Assembly (NCBI GenBank): GCA_903939755.1
Contig: CAJAII010000077.1
Coordinates: 124,001 to 188,000, forward strand
Origin: an uncultured Flavobacteriales bacterium
Lineage (GTDB): Bacteria > Bacteroidota > Bacteroidia > Flavobacteriales_D > Crocinitomicaceae
Direction: 5' to 3'
DNA length: 64,000 bases
The stretch's first letter is position 1. Each line of letters starts with the position of its first letter. Both the position numbers and the translations under genes were made by a program. Below are positions 1 through 8,372 of this stretch, one piece after another. The notes beneath the pieces were generated by a model, which searched no databases, was not told the origin of the DNA, and worked only from the letters and a program-made list of their open reading frames with translations.

Positions 1-66
1 AATTACATATTCGATAAGGATTTGTGCTTGAAAAAGGACATTTTTATCTTCTCTTTTCTTAAACAT
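1..66 (-). CDS. Partial CDS, N-terminus only, unknown product
   Basis: An ATG at 66-64 on the minus strand opens a frame with no stop to the window edge (22 codons, beginning MFKKREDKNVLFQ). It lies 20 nt downstream of the fumC stop on the same strand, so it could be the next gene of a fumC operon. The charged, mixed composition looks more like protein than the competing plus-strand frame (1-69). Too short to assign a function. Confidence 0.45.
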   Translation of the reverse strand, partial: MFKKREDKNVLFQAQILIEYVI

Positions 67-86
67 TAATGAAACCCTATTTTTTT

Positions 87-1484
87 TTAATCTAATTCGC
101 CTATCATTTTTGAAGGGTCAACATATTCGTCGTATTCTTCAGAGGTGACATGACCTAATCCTACTGCCGCTTCTTTAAGCGTTGTCCCATTTTTATGTGC
201 ATATTTTGCTATTTCTGCCGCTTTGTAGTAGCCAATTTTAGTATTCAGAGCAGTCACTAGCATTAAGGAATTGTCCAAATGTAGCTTTATGACAGGCAAA
301 TTAGCTTGGATTCCAGCAACACAATTGACGGTGAATGAAACACATGCGTCACCAATTAGTCGGGCAGATTCCAACACATTGGAAGCAATGACAGGTTTAA
401 ACACATTCAATTCGAAGTGACCATTTGATCCAGCAACCGAAACAGTCATATCGTTACCCATTACTTGAGCACACACCATGGTTAGCGCTTCAGGTTGTGT
501 CGGGTTTACTTTTCCCGGCATTATGGAAGATCCAGGTTCATTATCAGGAATAATCAACTCACCAATCCCACAACGTGGGCCTGAAGATAACATTCGGATA
601 TCATTTCCAATTTTCATTAATGAAACAGCGGTCCTTTTTAATGCTCCTGATAATTCAACCATGGCGTCGTGGGCAGCCAACGCTTCAAATTTATTTTTTG
701 CTGTAATGAATGGCAGCCCCGTAAAATCAGCTATTTTCTTCGCAACCAACACATCGTAACCCTTTGGCGCATTTAAACCTGTACCAACGGCTGTTCCGCC
801 AAGTGCTAATTCCGAAACAGCACCCAATGCATTGTTTATAGCGCGAATAGCATTGTCAATTTGTGCTACATAAGCACTAAATTCTTGGCCCAAAGTAAGT
901 GGTGTAGCATCCATAAAATGCGTTCGGCCAGTCTTTACGATATCCTTAAACTCTACCACCTTTAGTTGAAGTGCATTGCGCAAATTTACAAGGCCTGGGA
1001 GAGTAATCTCATTGGTTAATTTGTAGGCTGCAATATGCATCGCTGTAGGAAATGTGTCATTTGAAGACTGTGACTTGTTAACATCATCATTTGGATTTAA
1101 AACTTTTACTTCATCTAATAATTTTCCACCCCCAATCACATGAGCCCGATTGGCAATAACCTCATTACAATTCATGTTAGACTGAGTACCAGAACCCGTT
1201 TGCCAAATAACCAAAGGAAATTCTGCGTCGTGCATCCCTGTTAATACCTCATCACAAACCGTTGAAATTAAATCCCGTTTTTCCAATGTCAAAACACCTA
1301 AATCATGATTTGCATGAGCCGCTGCTTTTTTCAAATAAGCAAACGCATGAATAATTTCAATTGGCATAGACGCCTCTCTCCCAATTTTAAAGTTGTTTCT
1401 AGAACGTTCCGTTTGAGCTCCCCAATAACGGTTAGCAGGAACCTTAACCTCTCCCATGGTATCTTTTTCAATTCTATAGTCCAT
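87..1484 (-). CDS. fumC: Fumarate hydratase class II
   Basis: Interconverts fumarate and L-malate in the TCA cycle; oxygen-stable, iron-independent class II enzyme of the fumarase/aspartase superfamily, cytoplasmic. The 465-aa length is typical of FumC. Visible motifs are the N-terminal [20 protein letters not shown] near residue 97, the [13 protein letters not shown] segment near 138 and the superfamily signature [11 protein letters not shown] near 318, which carries the catalytic serine loop. The ATG at 1484 matches the family N-terminus ([13 protein letters not shown]). Aspartase is the main alternative, but the fumarase-type residues around the signature favour FumC. A possible further gene follows 20 nt downstream. 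Confidence 0.97.
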   Translation of the reverse strand: MDYRIEKDTMGEVKVPANRYWGAQTERSRNNFKIGREASMPIEIIHAFAYLKKAAAHANHDLGVLTLEKRDLISTVCDEVLTGMHDAEFPLVIWQTGSGTQSNMNCNEVIANRAHVIGGGKLLDEVKVLNPNDDVNKSQSSNDTFPTAMHIAAYKLTNEITLPGLVNLRNALQLKVVEFKDIVKTGRTHFMDATPLTLGQEFSAYVAQIDNAIRAINNALGAVSELALGGTAVGTGLNAPKGYDVLVAKKIADFTGLPFITAKNKFEALAAHDAMVELSGALKRTAVSLMKIGNDIRMLSSGPRCGIGELIIPDNEPGSSIMPGKVNPTQPEALTMVCAQVMGNDMTVSVAGSNGHFELNVFKPVIASNVLESARLIGDACVSFTVNCVAGIQANLPVIKLHLDNSLMLVTALNTKIGYYKAAEIAKYAHKNGTTLKEAAVGLGHVTSEEYDEYVDPSKMIGELD

Positions 1485-1549
1485 TTTATATTGTTATTTG
1501 ATTTTTAATTTCTAATTTCGCATCGTTACAAACACAAAAATAATAGAAG

Positions 1550-1708
1550 ATGAGCACTTTTGGTATAGTATTGTTTCTTTTAATTTTCGGGATGGCATTT
1601 TGGATGCTAATTTATCTAATGGGATTTATTCTTCCTTTTTGGATAACCTTAGGTGTTTTTGAGCAGCTCAAGTCTAAAAGAGTTTTTGAGGACAAAGCTC
1701 CCAAATAA
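1550..1708 (+). CDS. Small hydrophobic membrane protein, 52 aa
   Basis: ATG at 1550 to TAA at 1706-1708. The product begins MSTFGIVLFLLIFGMAF and has about 30 hydrophobic residues, enough for one long or two short membrane segments, then a charged tail (LKSKRVFEDKAPK) probably on the cytoplasmic side. It is divergent from fumC with 65 nt between the starts. A purine-rich AATAGAAG lies directly before the start. No family recognised; a small single-gene unit. Confidence 0.6.
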   Translation: MSTFGIVLFLLIFGMAFWMLIYLMGFILPFWITLGVFEQLKSKRVFEDKAPK

Positions 1709-1750
1709 TCAAATAGCAGTCGCTTTCTTTTTTTATAATCGTAATTTCTT

Positions 1751-1886
1751 AAGGTAATACCTTCTGCAAAAAATTCGTTGTTGTTTTTATTTTATTAACC
1801 TTATCGTTAAAAACAACCTTTAAAAGATTGTTTTTAACGAAGGTCAATAATACTATTCGTTATTTCTTAAGAAACAAAAATAACGA
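1751..1886. repeat. Cluster of three inverted repeats in a convergent intergenic region
   Basis: Three inverted repeats lie between the 52-aa gene and the convergent T9SS gene. First, AAGGT-AAT-ACCTT (1751-1763). Second, a long hairpin at 1798-1844 with a 12-bp perfect stem (CGTTAAAAACAA, 1805-1816, against 1828-1839), extended by ACCTT/AAGGT across a 2-nt bulge. Third, TCGTTATTT (1857-1865) against AAATAACGA (1878-1886). No T-run follows the stems, so classical terminators are not evident; a bidirectional terminator or structured RNA end is possible. Confidence 0.55.
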
Positions 1887-1918
1887 GTCAATTGCCTAAT
1901 TCGGCGAAATACTTGAAA

Positions 1919-3907
1919 TTATTGCTTAACTACCCGAATTGTTTTTTTGCCTAAATCAGATGTTGCATGAACAAAATATACGCCTGATGAATTGCTCAAG
2001 TCAAGGCTTATTTTAGAACTTTTCTTAGCTACTTCTTGATGAATAAGTCTGCCATCAATATCCATTACCTCAATTAATACTAATGGTAATTCTTGTCCAA
2101 AAGATATCGTTATCTCACCCGTAGTTGGATTAGGGTATAGATTCAATTCTCCCCAATTATTTTCCAATAATTCTGAAATGGAAACAGAGAAACAAGAAGA
2201 AGTGTCTATGCAATTGTTCTGTGAAATAATTACCGCATAACTTCCGCTTGTCGTTGCCGTGAAAGATTGATTGGTTTCAAATGGAATCTCTAAGTTTGTA
2301 GCACAATTTATCCACTGGTAAGTCGCCCCACCTTCGTTGGCCATTAGATAAACACCACCTAACATTGTTACAGATGTGTCCAATCCGGTGATATTAATCA
2401 CTTGTGTTTGCGTGGATGTATTGCCATTATTGTCGGTATAAGTCCAAACAATGGTGGTATCATTTAAGATGGGTAATATTAATGGGGACGTTCCTGGTAT
2501 TGTGCCACTGCAATTATCTATTGCTGATGGAGCTATTAAATTTGCTAATTCACATGCTGAACTTAATGTAGGTAAGTTGGCTGTAATTGGAACTGGTCCT
2601 GAGTTATCGACAACAGTAACAATTTGAGAAGTAGTACTTGCGTTCCCTGCAGCATCAGTTACCGTCCAAATCACTGTTGTAGCACCAAGAGGGAAGGAAG
2701 CTGGCGCATTATTTACTACACTAGAAACGGTACAGTTATCGGAAGTGTTTAGAGTCCCTAAAACAACATTCGTAGCATTGCATGCAGGGCCTGCGCTAAC
2801 CGTAATTGGAGCCAAGGGGCTTATTATTGTAGGTAAGATATTATCTGTAACCGTAACAGTAAACGAACATGTTGCCGTATTTGCACCACTTGTAGTAACG
2901 AAAGTTAAGGTACTAGTACCTAAAGCAAAAGTTCCTCCACTCGGCAATCCCAATGTTTGAGTTGTAGTTGTCGCAACACCAGCATACGTAAATGTAACTT
3001 GTCCATTTCCGGAATTAAAACCACTTACATTAAGTTGATTGGTACCACTATTAAATGATCCACCGCCACCGCCAGGCATGTTGCAATTGCCGCCGCCGCC
3101 GCCACCACCAGAATAACCGCCACCGCCGCCGCCACCCATTCCACCAACGCCGCAGTCATATGTAGAGTTGTTAGTTGAGCCACCGCCACCACCAAAACCA
3201 CCATTCAAGATCCCACCGGAACCACCATTTAAAAATGAAAGTCCACCATATGCTGGAGCCAGACCAGCGCCATTAGTCAAAAATCCGCCGCCACCACCTG
3301 CATTTCCATTAACACCACAACTATTACAATTGCCTAATGCACCGCCGTTTCCTGCAGCACCTCCTACTCCGCCATTGGTGTCTCCGCCAGCATTTCCAGA
3401 AGTTGATGTTGTGCCAATACTATATGCCGCACCTATACCATTATTGTTGTGACCAGTTCCACCACCACCACCAGCAGCGATTAACAATACGTTACCAGGC
3501 GCAACAACAAATGTTCCGCCACCGCCGCCACTACCGTAGCTCCCACCATTACCACCTATACCACCAACTAAAACCTGTAAAACTTGGCCAGGAGTAACGG
3601 TAAATGTTCCCGTCATTTTAGCGCCTAAACCTCCGCTTCCTCCTCCCTGGGCACCTAATGCCTCTATAGTAATAGAAGTTACTCCGGCAGGGACAGTGAA
3701 CGTTTGGATAGCGCCCGTATAAACAAACACCGTGTTTCCTGACACGCAAGGGTTCACTCCAATTGGGGCAACATAATTAATAACGGCACTGCATTGCCCA
3801 GGACTAGTCGATTGAACGACATTCGAAGGGCACGTTATTTGTAAGCATTGCCCGAAAGTTAAATTTAAGGTAATTCCGAATAGGAAAATTAGGTAGATTT
3901 TTTTCAT
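1919..3907 (-). CDS. Secreted glycine-rich/HYR-domain protein with T9SS type A sorting domain
   Basis: Predicted cell-surface or secreted protein of 662 aa. The ATG at 3907 is preferred over one 30 nt upstream because it gives a normal signal peptide (MKKIYLIFLFGITLNLTFGQ). After a short HYR-like segment (ITCPSNVVQ) comes a glycine-rich stretch, roughly residues 70-310, rich in GGGGG runs as in the Gly_rich family. HYR/Ig-like repeats follow (TVTDNILPTIISP, VIWTVTDAAGNAS). The C-terminal ~80 residues form a T9SS type A domain (LNLYPNPTTGEITISFG ... GVYFVHATS ... KKTIRVVKQ). A -7-like element lies at 3926-3933. Probably an adhesin or matrix protein; ligand unknown. Confidence 0.85.
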   Translation of the reverse strand: MKKIYLIFLFGITLNLTFGQCLQITCPSNVVQSTSPGQCSAVINYVAPIGVNPCVSGNTVFVYTGAIQTFTVPAGVTSITIEALGAQGGGSGGLGAKMTGTFTVTPGQVLQVLVGGIGGNGGSYGSGGGGGTFVVAPGNVLLIAAGGGGGTGHNNNGIGAAYSIGTTSTSGNAGGDTNGGVGGAAGNGGALGNCNSCGVNGNAGGGGGFLTNGAGLAPAYGGLSFLNGGSGGILNGGFGGGGGSTNNSTYDCGVGGMGGGGGGGYSGGGGGGGNCNMPGGGGGSFNSGTNQLNVSGFNSGNGQVTFTYAGVATTTTQTLGLPSGGTFALGTSTLTFVTTSGANTATCSFTVTVTDNILPTIISPLAPITVSAGPACNATNVVLGTLNTSDNCTVSSVVNNAPASFPLGATTVIWTVTDAAGNASTTSQIVTVVDNSGPVPITANLPTLSSACELANLIAPSAIDNCSGTIPGTSPLILPILNDTTIVWTYTDNNGNTSTQTQVINITGLDTSVTMLGGVYLMANEGGATYQWINCATNLEIPFETNQSFTATTSGSYAVIISQNNCIDTSSCFSVSISELLENNWGELNLYPNPTTGEITISFGQELPLVLIEVMDIDGRLIHQEVAKKSSKISLDLSNSSGVYFVHATSDLGKKTIRVVKQ

Positions 3908-4010
3908 GATTAAAAGTTTGAATTCCAAATTTAGCATTTTATTATTTTGGTAGAATAAAAAAAATAAAAAATATTGTGAGTAAACAATTTTTACATTCCT
4001 AAAAAAATAT

Positions 4011-4018
4011 TATGTTTG
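4011..4018 (+). promoter_or_regulatory. Putative -7 element (TAnnTTTG) upstream of the exbB cluster
   Basis: TATGTTTG matches the Bacteroidota -7 consensus TAnnTTTG and lies 38 nt before the exbB-like start. The expected upstream TTG is only T-rich here, so the -33 element is weak. Divergent from the T9SS gene whose own -7 candidate is at 3926-3933 on the minus strand. Confidence 0.45.
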
Positions 4019-4056
4019 TCCCAAATTAAATTGAGATTATATAAACTTTTAAAATT

Positions 4057-4878
4057 ATGAGCAAAGGAAAATCTATTTCAACAACCAAAAAGACCTCAGG
4101 AGGTTTTTCATCCTTAATGTCAGTATTAGCAATAGTAATTTCTCTAGTTGCTGGGGTGTTAATTTATAAATATATTTTTGGAGACCCCGGAAATTTTGTA
4201 GACAACGATCCTAATGGTGAACCATTAGATGGTAGTTTATTAGCTACCATATACAAAGGCGGATTTATCGTTCCTATATTAGTGGCCATTAACTTAATTA
4301 TTATCATTTTTTCCATCGAGCGTTTTGTAACACTTTCTCAAGCGAAAGGTAAAGGGAGAACGGATCGTTTTGTGAGTAAAATAAAAGAGTTGTTAGCTTC
4401 AAAGAATATTGACAGTGCAAAAGCTGAATGCGACAAACAGAAGGGTTCATTAGCCAATGTAGTTCGAGCAGGACTGGAGAAATACAACACCATGAGTGTT
4501 GAGGCAGATATGACCAAAGAACAAAAAGTAGAAGGTTTAAAGAAAGAATTGGAAGAAGCAACTTCATTAGAATTACCAATGCTTTCTAAAAACTTAGTAG
4601 TGCTTTCAACTTGTGCTTCTATTGCTACATTAATAGGATTAATTGGAACTGTAATGGGGATGATTCGTTCGTTTGCTGCTATGTCACAAGGAGCGCCAGA
4701 CACTGCACAACTTGCTACCGGAATCTCTGAAGCACTTATCAATACATTTTTTGGTATTGCTGGTTCCACAATCGCTATTATCATGTACAATTTCTTTTCA
4801 ACGAAAATTGATGCTATGACATACAGTATCGATGAGGCGAGTTTTACAATTGTTCAAGATTTTGCATCATCACATTAA
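4057..4878 (+). CDS. exbB: MotA/TolQ/ExbB family proton channel protein
   Basis: Inner-membrane subunit of a proton-driven ExbB/ExbD motor that powers TonB-dependent outer-membrane transport. 273 aa. Hydrophobic segments are visible near residues 17-40, 68-90, 178-203 and 228-250. The last two, with IATLIGLIGTVMGMIRSF and NTFFGIAGSTIAI, are the conserved MotA_TolQ_ExbB helices; the cytoplasmic loop between segments 2 and 3 is charged. The N-terminal extra segment is common in Bacteroidota members. Followed after 35 nt by two exbD genes and tonB, which supports ExbB rather than flagellar MotA; T9SS GldL is less likely given the neighbours. Confidence 0.92.
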   Translation: MSKGKSISTTKKTSGGFSSLMSVLAIVISLVAGVLIYKYIFGDPGNFVDNDPNGEPLDGSLLATIYKGGFIVPILVAINLIIIIFSIERFVTLSQAKGKGRTDRFVSKIKELLASKNIDSAKAECDKQKGSLANVVRAGLEKYNTMSVEADMTKEQKVEGLKKELEEATSLELPMLSKNLVVLSTCASIATLIGLIGTVMGMIRSFAAMSQGAPDTAQLATGISEALINTFFGIAGSTIAIIMYNFFSTKIDAMTYSIDEASFTIVQDFASSH

Positions 4879-4913
4879 TACCGTTTCTGATCATTTAATT
4901 AAATTTTTTGTAG

Positions 4914-5579
4914 ATGCCTAAAATAAAAATCCCAAAAGGAAGTCCAAGTATTGATATGACACCTATGGTCGACTTGGCGTTTCTACTTGTAACCTTTTTT
5001 ATGTTATCTGCTTCCTTTAGATCAAGTGAGCCTGTAGACGTAGATACACCTTCAAGTATTAGCGACAAGATAATCCCAGAAAATGTCGTTCTTGTCACGA
5101 TTGATAAAGGTGGGCGGGTATTTTTTAACATGTCTGACCCTGAAGCAAGAAGAGAATTATTAGCTAATATGGCTGGTAAATATAAAATTGGTTTCACAGA
5201 AGAGCAAATAAAACGCTTTACTTTCATGTCCAGTTTTGGTTGTACAATGAAAGAATTACCAGGATACATTGACATGGAACCAAATGCTCGAAAACAGTTT
5301 AACACGCCGGGAATTCCATACACTGATTCTACTGCTAATCAATTAAAAGACTGGATTAATTACGGCAATCGGGCAGCAATCAACTCTGGAAGAACAGCTT
5401 TTGTGGAAGAAAAAAACAAAGGCAAAAACCCAGATGCGAATGATTTCAAGCCAAAGTTTATACTTCGCGTAGATAGTAAGTCCTTGTATGTTCATGCTCA
5501 AAAGGTAATCGATGTTTTCAGAGATTTGAAATTAAATAATTTAAATTTCGTCACTTCTATGGAGTTGGCGCCAATATAA
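4914..5579 (+). CDS. exbD: Biopolymer transporter ExbD, first copy
   Basis: Single-pass inner-membrane partner of ExbB. 221 aa. The N-terminus PSIDMTPMVDLAFLLVTFFM holds the transmembrane helix with the proton-carrying aspartate of the MTPMVD motif. The rest is a periplasmic domain longer than E. coli ExbD (141 aa), as usual in this phylum. It sits between exbB and a second exbD 10 nt downstream, so the complex may contain a heteromeric ExbD pair. The two copies differ widely outside the helix. Confidence 0.92.
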   Translation: MPKIKIPKGSPSIDMTPMVDLAFLLVTFFMLSASFRSSEPVDVDTPSSISDKIIPENVVLVTIDKGGRVFFNMSDPEARRELLANMAGKYKIGFTEEQIKRFTFMSSFGCTMKELPGYIDMEPNARKQFNTPGIPYTDSTANQLKDWINYGNRAAINSGRTAFVEEKNKGKNPDANDFKPKFILRVDSKSLYVHAQKVIDVFRDLKLNNLNFVTSMELAPI

Positions 5580-5589
5580 AAATATCAAT

Positions 5590-6228
5590 ATGTCAGAAAT
5601 TGCAGAAAGTGGTGGCGATGGCCAACACAAAGGTAAAAAAAGGGCGAAGAAAAGCTCCACTAGGGTTGATATGACCCCCATGGTAGATTTGGCTTTTTTA
5701 TTATTAACGTTTTTTGTATTAACCGCTACCTTTAGTAAGCCTAAGGTAATGAGCTTAGTTTATCCAGCAAAGATAGACCCAAAAGACCCGCCTAAAGATC
5801 AACCCAAAATTAACAACGCAATTACATTTTTGCTTTCAGAGGACAAAATCTATTACTATAGTGGGCAGTTTTATCCTGCGACTAGTCCTGGACCAAATGG
5901 GCCAACAAAATTAGAGGAAACTAGTTTTGGCACGAAAGGTGTAAGGAAGTTATTAGCGGATAGAAATAAATATGTGCTTAGCGAAAAAAATCTTTACGGT
6001 AAAAAGCTTGAAAAGAAAGAAATCGCAGATAGTACTTATTTAAGACGACTTTCCGATTCAAAAAGACATAAAAACGCGCTAAAGGTGTTAATAAAAACAG
6101 ATGATAAAGCAACCTGTAGAAACTTCATCGATTTAATTGATGAATTAAAAATTGCAGAAATTGGTGTAATTGCACCTGTTGAATTAATGCCTTCTGAGTT
6201 TGCATTAATGAAATCTAAAATTAAGTAA
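5590..6228 (+). CDS. exbD: Biopolymer transporter ExbD, second copy
   Basis: Second ExbD-like subunit, 212 aa. A lysine-rich N-terminus (KGKKRAKKSSTR) precedes the helix DMTPMVDLAFLLLTFFVLTA, again with the essential aspartate. The periplasmic part carries IKTDDKATCRNFIDLIDEL, typical of the ExbD fold. Its stop is separated from the tonB start by a single base, which implies coupled translation. Two tandem exbD genes behind one exbB is a recurrent Bacteroidota arrangement. Confidence 0.92.
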   Translation: MSEIAESGGDGQHKGKKRAKKSSTRVDMTPMVDLAFLLLTFFVLTATFSKPKVMSLVYPAKIDPKDPPKDQPKINNAITFLLSEDKIYYYSGQFYPATSPGPNGPTKLEETSFGTKGVRKLLADRNKYVLSEKNLYGKKLEKKEIADSTYLRRLSDSKRHKNALKVLIKTDDKATCRNFIDLIDELKIAEIGVIAPVELMPSEFALMKSKIK

Positions 6229-6229
6229 A

Positions 6230-7093
6230 ATGGGAACAATTATCAGTCTTATCGTACTTGTATTAATCATAACAATTTATGATTATGCTTCTGCAAGATC
6301 TTGGCAACAAGCTTCATCTTCTAATCGTAATGACCTTGTTTTTGAGCATCGAAATAAAAGTTATGGTGCTTATGCCTTACGGAAAGATTATGATAAACGA
6401 ATGATGATAATTATTTTTTCATTATTATTAGCAATCGCTTTGATGTATACTTCATGGATGATTTACAAAAGTATTCCAGAAGTTGTGCCTCCTGCCCCAC
6501 CAGTAGACACTACACAAATGACCGTTCCTGCTCCGCCTGTCGAAGACGAAGTGCCACCACCACCGCCAGAAGATATTCCACCTCCCGTTGAAGAAACGGT
6601 AGCATTCATGCCTCCAATCGTGGTGGATATTCCTGTAGATGATAAAACTCCTATTCAGGATGATATGGAAGAGAAAAAAGCGGATACGGAAACAAAAGAG
6701 CAAATAGGTGATGATTTTGCTGATCCTATTGACGATGAAACAGGCCCGCCTATTGTTCCTGTTAAAGAACCCGAGCCAGAAACATTTGTTGATGAAGAAG
6801 CAGAATTTCCAGGTGGCTACCCAGCCATGATGGCCTTCATTCAAAAAAACTTGGTGTTTCCAGAAACAGCAATTGAAAACGGCGTTCAAGGAAAATGCTT
6901 CTTGCGGTTTGTTGTCAGCGTAAATGGAACAATTTCTAGTGTACAAGTTACTAAGGGTGTTCCTGACTGCCCTGATTGCGATAAAGCAGCAATTAAGGCA
7001 ATTAAGTCAATGCCCAATTGGAAGCCGGGTAAATTGAATGGAAGAAGTGTCTCCTCATATTGTTCAATTCCGATTAATTTCGCAATCGAATAA
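6230..7093 (+). CDS. tonB: Energy transducer TonB
   Basis: Links the ExbB/ExbD motor to TonB-dependent outer-membrane receptors. 287 aa. The order is a hydrophobic N-terminal segment (residues 3-18), a cytoplasmic linker with HRNKSYGAYALRKDYDKR, the main membrane anchor near 61-80, a proline/acid-rich periplasmic spacer (PPPPPEDIPPPVEE) and a TonB C-terminal domain from about 195 (EFPGGYPAMMAFIQKNLVFP to the end). The [N/K]K-YGAYALR motif is typical of Bacteroidota TonB. The extra N-terminal hydrophobic segment is unlike E. coli TonB, so the protein probably crosses the inner membrane twice. Confidence 0.92.
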   Translation: MGTIISLIVLVLIITIYDYASARSWQQASSSNRNDLVFEHRNKSYGAYALRKDYDKRMMIIIFSLLLAIALMYTSWMIYKSIPEVVPPAPPVDTTQMTVPAPPVEDEVPPPPPEDIPPPVEETVAFMPPIVVDIPVDDKTPIQDDMEEKKADTETKEQIGDDFADPIDDETGPPIVPVKEPEPETFVDEEAEFPGGYPAMMAFIQKNLVFPETAIENGVQGKCFLRFVVSVNGTISSVQVTKGVPDCPDCDKAAIKAIKSMPNWKPGKLNGRSVSSYCSIPINFAIE

Positions 7094-7152
7094 TAGCAGA
7101 ATATTGAGAAGAATTAAGAAAACCCCTGCTGTTTATTTTATAAATTAAACAC

Positions 7153-7344
7153 ATGAAAATATTTAATAGGGGATTGTCAATATTTACATTACTGATCTGT
7201 CTTGGCTTCGCCTTTAGTCTTATTTTAACAGATTTTCTTCAGCCAAATTTAAGCGAAACAAGGCGATTAATGCTTATTATTCTCTTGTTTATATATTCCG
7301 GAATACGCGTCTGGAGACTTTATAAAGATTTTAATGCCAATTAA
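7153..7344 (+). CDS. Small two-helix membrane protein
   Basis: 63 aa with two hydrophobic segments (about residues 8-27 and 38-54) separated by a short polar loop (LQPNLSETRRLM). No recognised domain. It lies 59 nt after tonB and its end is 16 nt before the preferred start of the binding-protein gene, so it is probably co-transcribed with the TonB cluster. May be an accessory subunit; function unknown. Confidence 0.7.
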   Translation: MKIFNRGLSIFTLLICLGFAFSLILTDFLQPNLSETRRLMLIILLFIYSGIRVWRLYKDFNAN

Positions 7345-7360
7345 TCCTTCCTCAAAGACC

Positions 7361-8278
7361 ATGGACTATAGGAAAATTATTTACTGTGTTATCCTGATTC
7401 TTTCTTCCTGCAATAACAATGAAAACCCTCTTTCTTATGGAGCAGACACGCATAGTCGTGGAAAAATGGGCTTCTTAGTTGAAGAATCTTTTAAACCTTT
7501 ATTTGAAACCAGTATCTACACCTTCGAAAGTCAATATCCTAAAGCTCATATACAAGTAAAATATGCGTCTGAGAGAGAAATTATTGATGCTTTTTTCAAG
7601 GACTCTGTAAAAACAATCTGTATTTCAAGAGATTTTACAACGTTAGAGAAAGCAAAATTAAAGAAAAACCATGTTGAAGTTCGAAGTGATAAAATAGCGG
7701 AGGATGCAGTTGCCCTTATCCTTCACCCGACCAATCCTGATTCTTTAATGACAATTGCTCAAATTAAGGCCATAATTCGTGGTGAAAAAACAGTGTGGAC
7801 TGGTTTAAAAACAAAAATAAACATCGTTTTTGACAAGCAAAACTCTGCCAATTTTTATTATTTGAAAAACTTTTGTGATCTAAATAAGCTCCCCGTAAAT
7901 CTTTTTGCTGTTAATTCAAATGAGGAGGTTATTAATTATGTAAAACAAAACAAAAATGCGTTAGGTATCATTGGATTAAATTGGATTTCAGATAGTGATG
8001 ATTTTGACACTTTGGGTTTTGTAAGTGGAATTAATGTCGTTGCTATAGCCAAAGATGATAAATCAGACTTTTTCAAACCCCATGCAGGTTATATTTACAC
8101 AAAAGAATATCCTTTAAACAGAGAGGTCTGGCTAATTAACAAAGCTAAAAAGTCGGGTATCAATACAGGTTTTGTACTATTTATGAAAGGAGATAAGGGG
8201 CAGCTAATCGTTCAAAAATCTGCGTTGGTCCCTGCGTCAGCCCCTGTTCGACTTATTCAGTTAATAACTGAAGAATGA
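7361..8278 (+). CDS. PstS-like periplasmic substrate-binding lipoprotein
   Basis: 305 aa from the ATG at 7361. The start at 7334 overlaps the preceding gene and would put extra residues before the signal. The N-terminus YRKIIYCVILILSSCNNN is a lipoprotein signal with C at the lipobox. The body resembles the PBP-like/PstS family (VEESFKPLFETSIYTFESQYP; IAEDAVALILHPTNPD). No Pst permease or ATPase is nearby. In Bacteroidota, such proteins commonly follow exbB-exbD-tonB, so a role with the TonB system is more plausible than phosphate import. Ligand unknown. Confidence 0.82.
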   Translation: MDYRKIIYCVILILSSCNNNENPLSYGADTHSRGKMGFLVEESFKPLFETSIYTFESQYPKAHIQVKYASEREIIDAFFKDSVKTICISRDFTTLEKAKLKKNHVEVRSDKIAEDAVALILHPTNPDSLMTIAQIKAIIRGEKTVWTGLKTKINIVFDKQNSANFYYLKNFCDLNKLPVNLFAVNSNEEVINYVKQNKNALGIIGLNWISDSDDFDTLGFVSGINVVAIAKDDKSDFFKPHAGYIYTKEYPLNREVWLINKAKKSGINTGFVLFMKGDKGQLIVQKSALVPASAPVRLIQLITEE

Positions 8279-8372
8279 AAATCACGAAAAAAACCAATGC
8301 TTTTTAGTTAGTTAGTTTTAACTTTGGCGCGAGAATTGTTTTCACTAATTTATACCTCGAAATAATTACATT

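Noticed and set aside
1-69. Plus-strand C-terminal frame convergent with fumC
   Set aside because: 22 codons rich in Phe, Ile, Leu and Lys with no recognisable end; the minus-strand frame starting at ATG 66 looks more like protein and fits the fumC operon.
3168-3597. Proline-rich and His-rich plus-strand frames
   Set aside because: Antisense shadows of the glycine-rich repeats of the T9SS gene.
4338-4790. 150-codon minus-strand frame inside exbB
   Set aside because: Antisense shadow of a clear ExbB family gene.
6452-6946. 164-codon minus-strand frame rich in Trp and Phe
   Set aside because: Antisense of the proline-rich tonB spacer; composition is not protein-like.
7361-8278. Phosphate ABC transporter component pstS
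   Set aside because: No pstCAB or phoU nearby; the fold is PstS-like but the context is a TonB cluster.
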